From Alcaligenaceae bacterium (lineage in GTDB: Bacteria > Pseudomonadota > Gammaproteobacteria > Burkholderiales > Burkholderiaceae): DNA of 6,059 bases. The stretch is from the NCBI GenBank assembly GCA_947445495.1, contig CANFEI010000092.1, forward strand, positions 1 through 6,059, in the 5' to 3' direction. Both the position numbers and the translations under genes were made by a program. Below are positions 5,898 to 6,059 of the stretch, piece after piece. Each line of letters opens with the position of its first letter. Position 1 is the first letter of the stretch. The notes beneath the pieces are model-generated. The model was given only the letters and a program-made list of their open reading frames with translations. It ran no database searches and had not been told where the DNA came from.

Positions 5898-6059
5898 TAG
5901 CGTTGCTCCTTGCCGAGCAGACCGCTCGGCTTGAGCACGAGTATTAAGGCCATCGCAATAAACATGATGCCTTCTACAAACAGAGGAAACCCGATCGAGC
6001 CAAAAGAGCGCACGAGGCCGATCAGCAACGCGCCAACTAGCGCTCCGCTCACCGAGCCC
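5897..6059 (-). CDS. livH: Branched-chain amino-acid-type ABC transporter permease LivH, C-terminal end (partial)
   Basis: The last 53 codons and the TAA (5897-5899) are present; the gene continues past the right edge. The peptide begins GSVSGALVGALLIGLVRSFG, matching the conserved 'GS..GA..GALLiGl' region of LivH. It then has a final membrane segment (FVEGIMFIAMALILVLKP) and ends PSGLLGKEQR, the standard LivH C-terminus ('RPxGLfG'). It is the first permease subunit and partner of LivM, with which it overlaps by one base. The promoter and any periplasmic binding protein gene must lie beyond the window. Confidence 0.9.
   Translation of the reverse strand, partial: GSVSGALVGALLIGLVRSFGSIGFPLFVEGIMFIAMALILVLKPSGLLGKEQR
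5906..5911 (-). promoter_or_regulatory. Ribosome binding site of livM
   Basis: On the minus strand AAGGAG lies 8 bases before the livM ATG. It directly abuts the 3' arm of the hairpin at 5912-5930. Confidence 0.75.
5912..5930 (-). repeat. Perfect 7-bp inverted repeat next to the livM ribosome site
   Basis: GCCGAGC and GCTCGGC (5912-5918 and 5924-5930) are perfect inverted copies around a 5-base loop. In the minus-strand transcript the hairpin is encoded by the PSGLLGK codons of livH and ends at the base before AAGGAG. The pairing is seen directly; any effect on translation or mRNA stability is inferred. Confidence 0.5.

Overview
The window reads as a piece of a bacterial catabolic and uptake locus. 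It is most likely from a betaproteobacterium (Burkholderiales-like). This guess rests on protein style, moderate-to-high GC, strong AGGAG-type ribosome sites and tightly packed liv-type ABC operons; no rRNA or other taxonomic marker is present. Coding density is near total, and no stretch over about 50 bases lacks a gene.

Left part, plus strand (1-1864): the last 46 codons of a Ldh2-family (malate/L-lactate/ureidoglycolate dehydrogenase superfamily) NAD(P)-dependent 2-hydroxyacid dehydrogenase. After 44 bases comes a complete 558-residue thiamine-diphosphate (ThDP) enzyme of the benzoylformate decarboxylase type. Together they suggest the sequence 2-hydroxyacid -> 2-oxoacid -> aldehyde + CO2. 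The ThDP enzyme has the family cofactor and core residues. By eye alignment, however, it lacks one of the two active-site histidines of benzoylformate decarboxylase and has Thr for the active-site Ser, so its substrate is open.

Right part, minus strand (6059 down to 1898), converging on the first: livH (3' end only) - livM - SDR dehydrogenase - livG - livF - second SDR dehydrogenase. The first four junctions are overlaps (TAATG, ATGA, TAATG, ATGA), and the last gap is 19 bases. This is a branched-chain amino-acid/HAAT-family ABC importer whose gene order is interrupted by a dehydrogenase between permease and ATPase genes. No periplasmic binding protein (livK-like) is in the window; it may lie beyond 6059.

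The two sets of genes meet tail to tail with 33 bases between stop codons. That gap and the end of the SDR gene hold a GC-rich hairpin without a T-tract. A plausible overall reading is import of a carboxylate (amino-acid-like, aromatic or hydroxyacid) by the ABC system, oxidation by the SDRs and the Ldh2-type enzyme, and decarboxylation by the ThDP enzyme. The individual families are clear; the substrate and pathway are inference. Promoters of both units must lie outside the window. I saw no mobile elements, CRISPR arrays, tRNAs or rRNAs.
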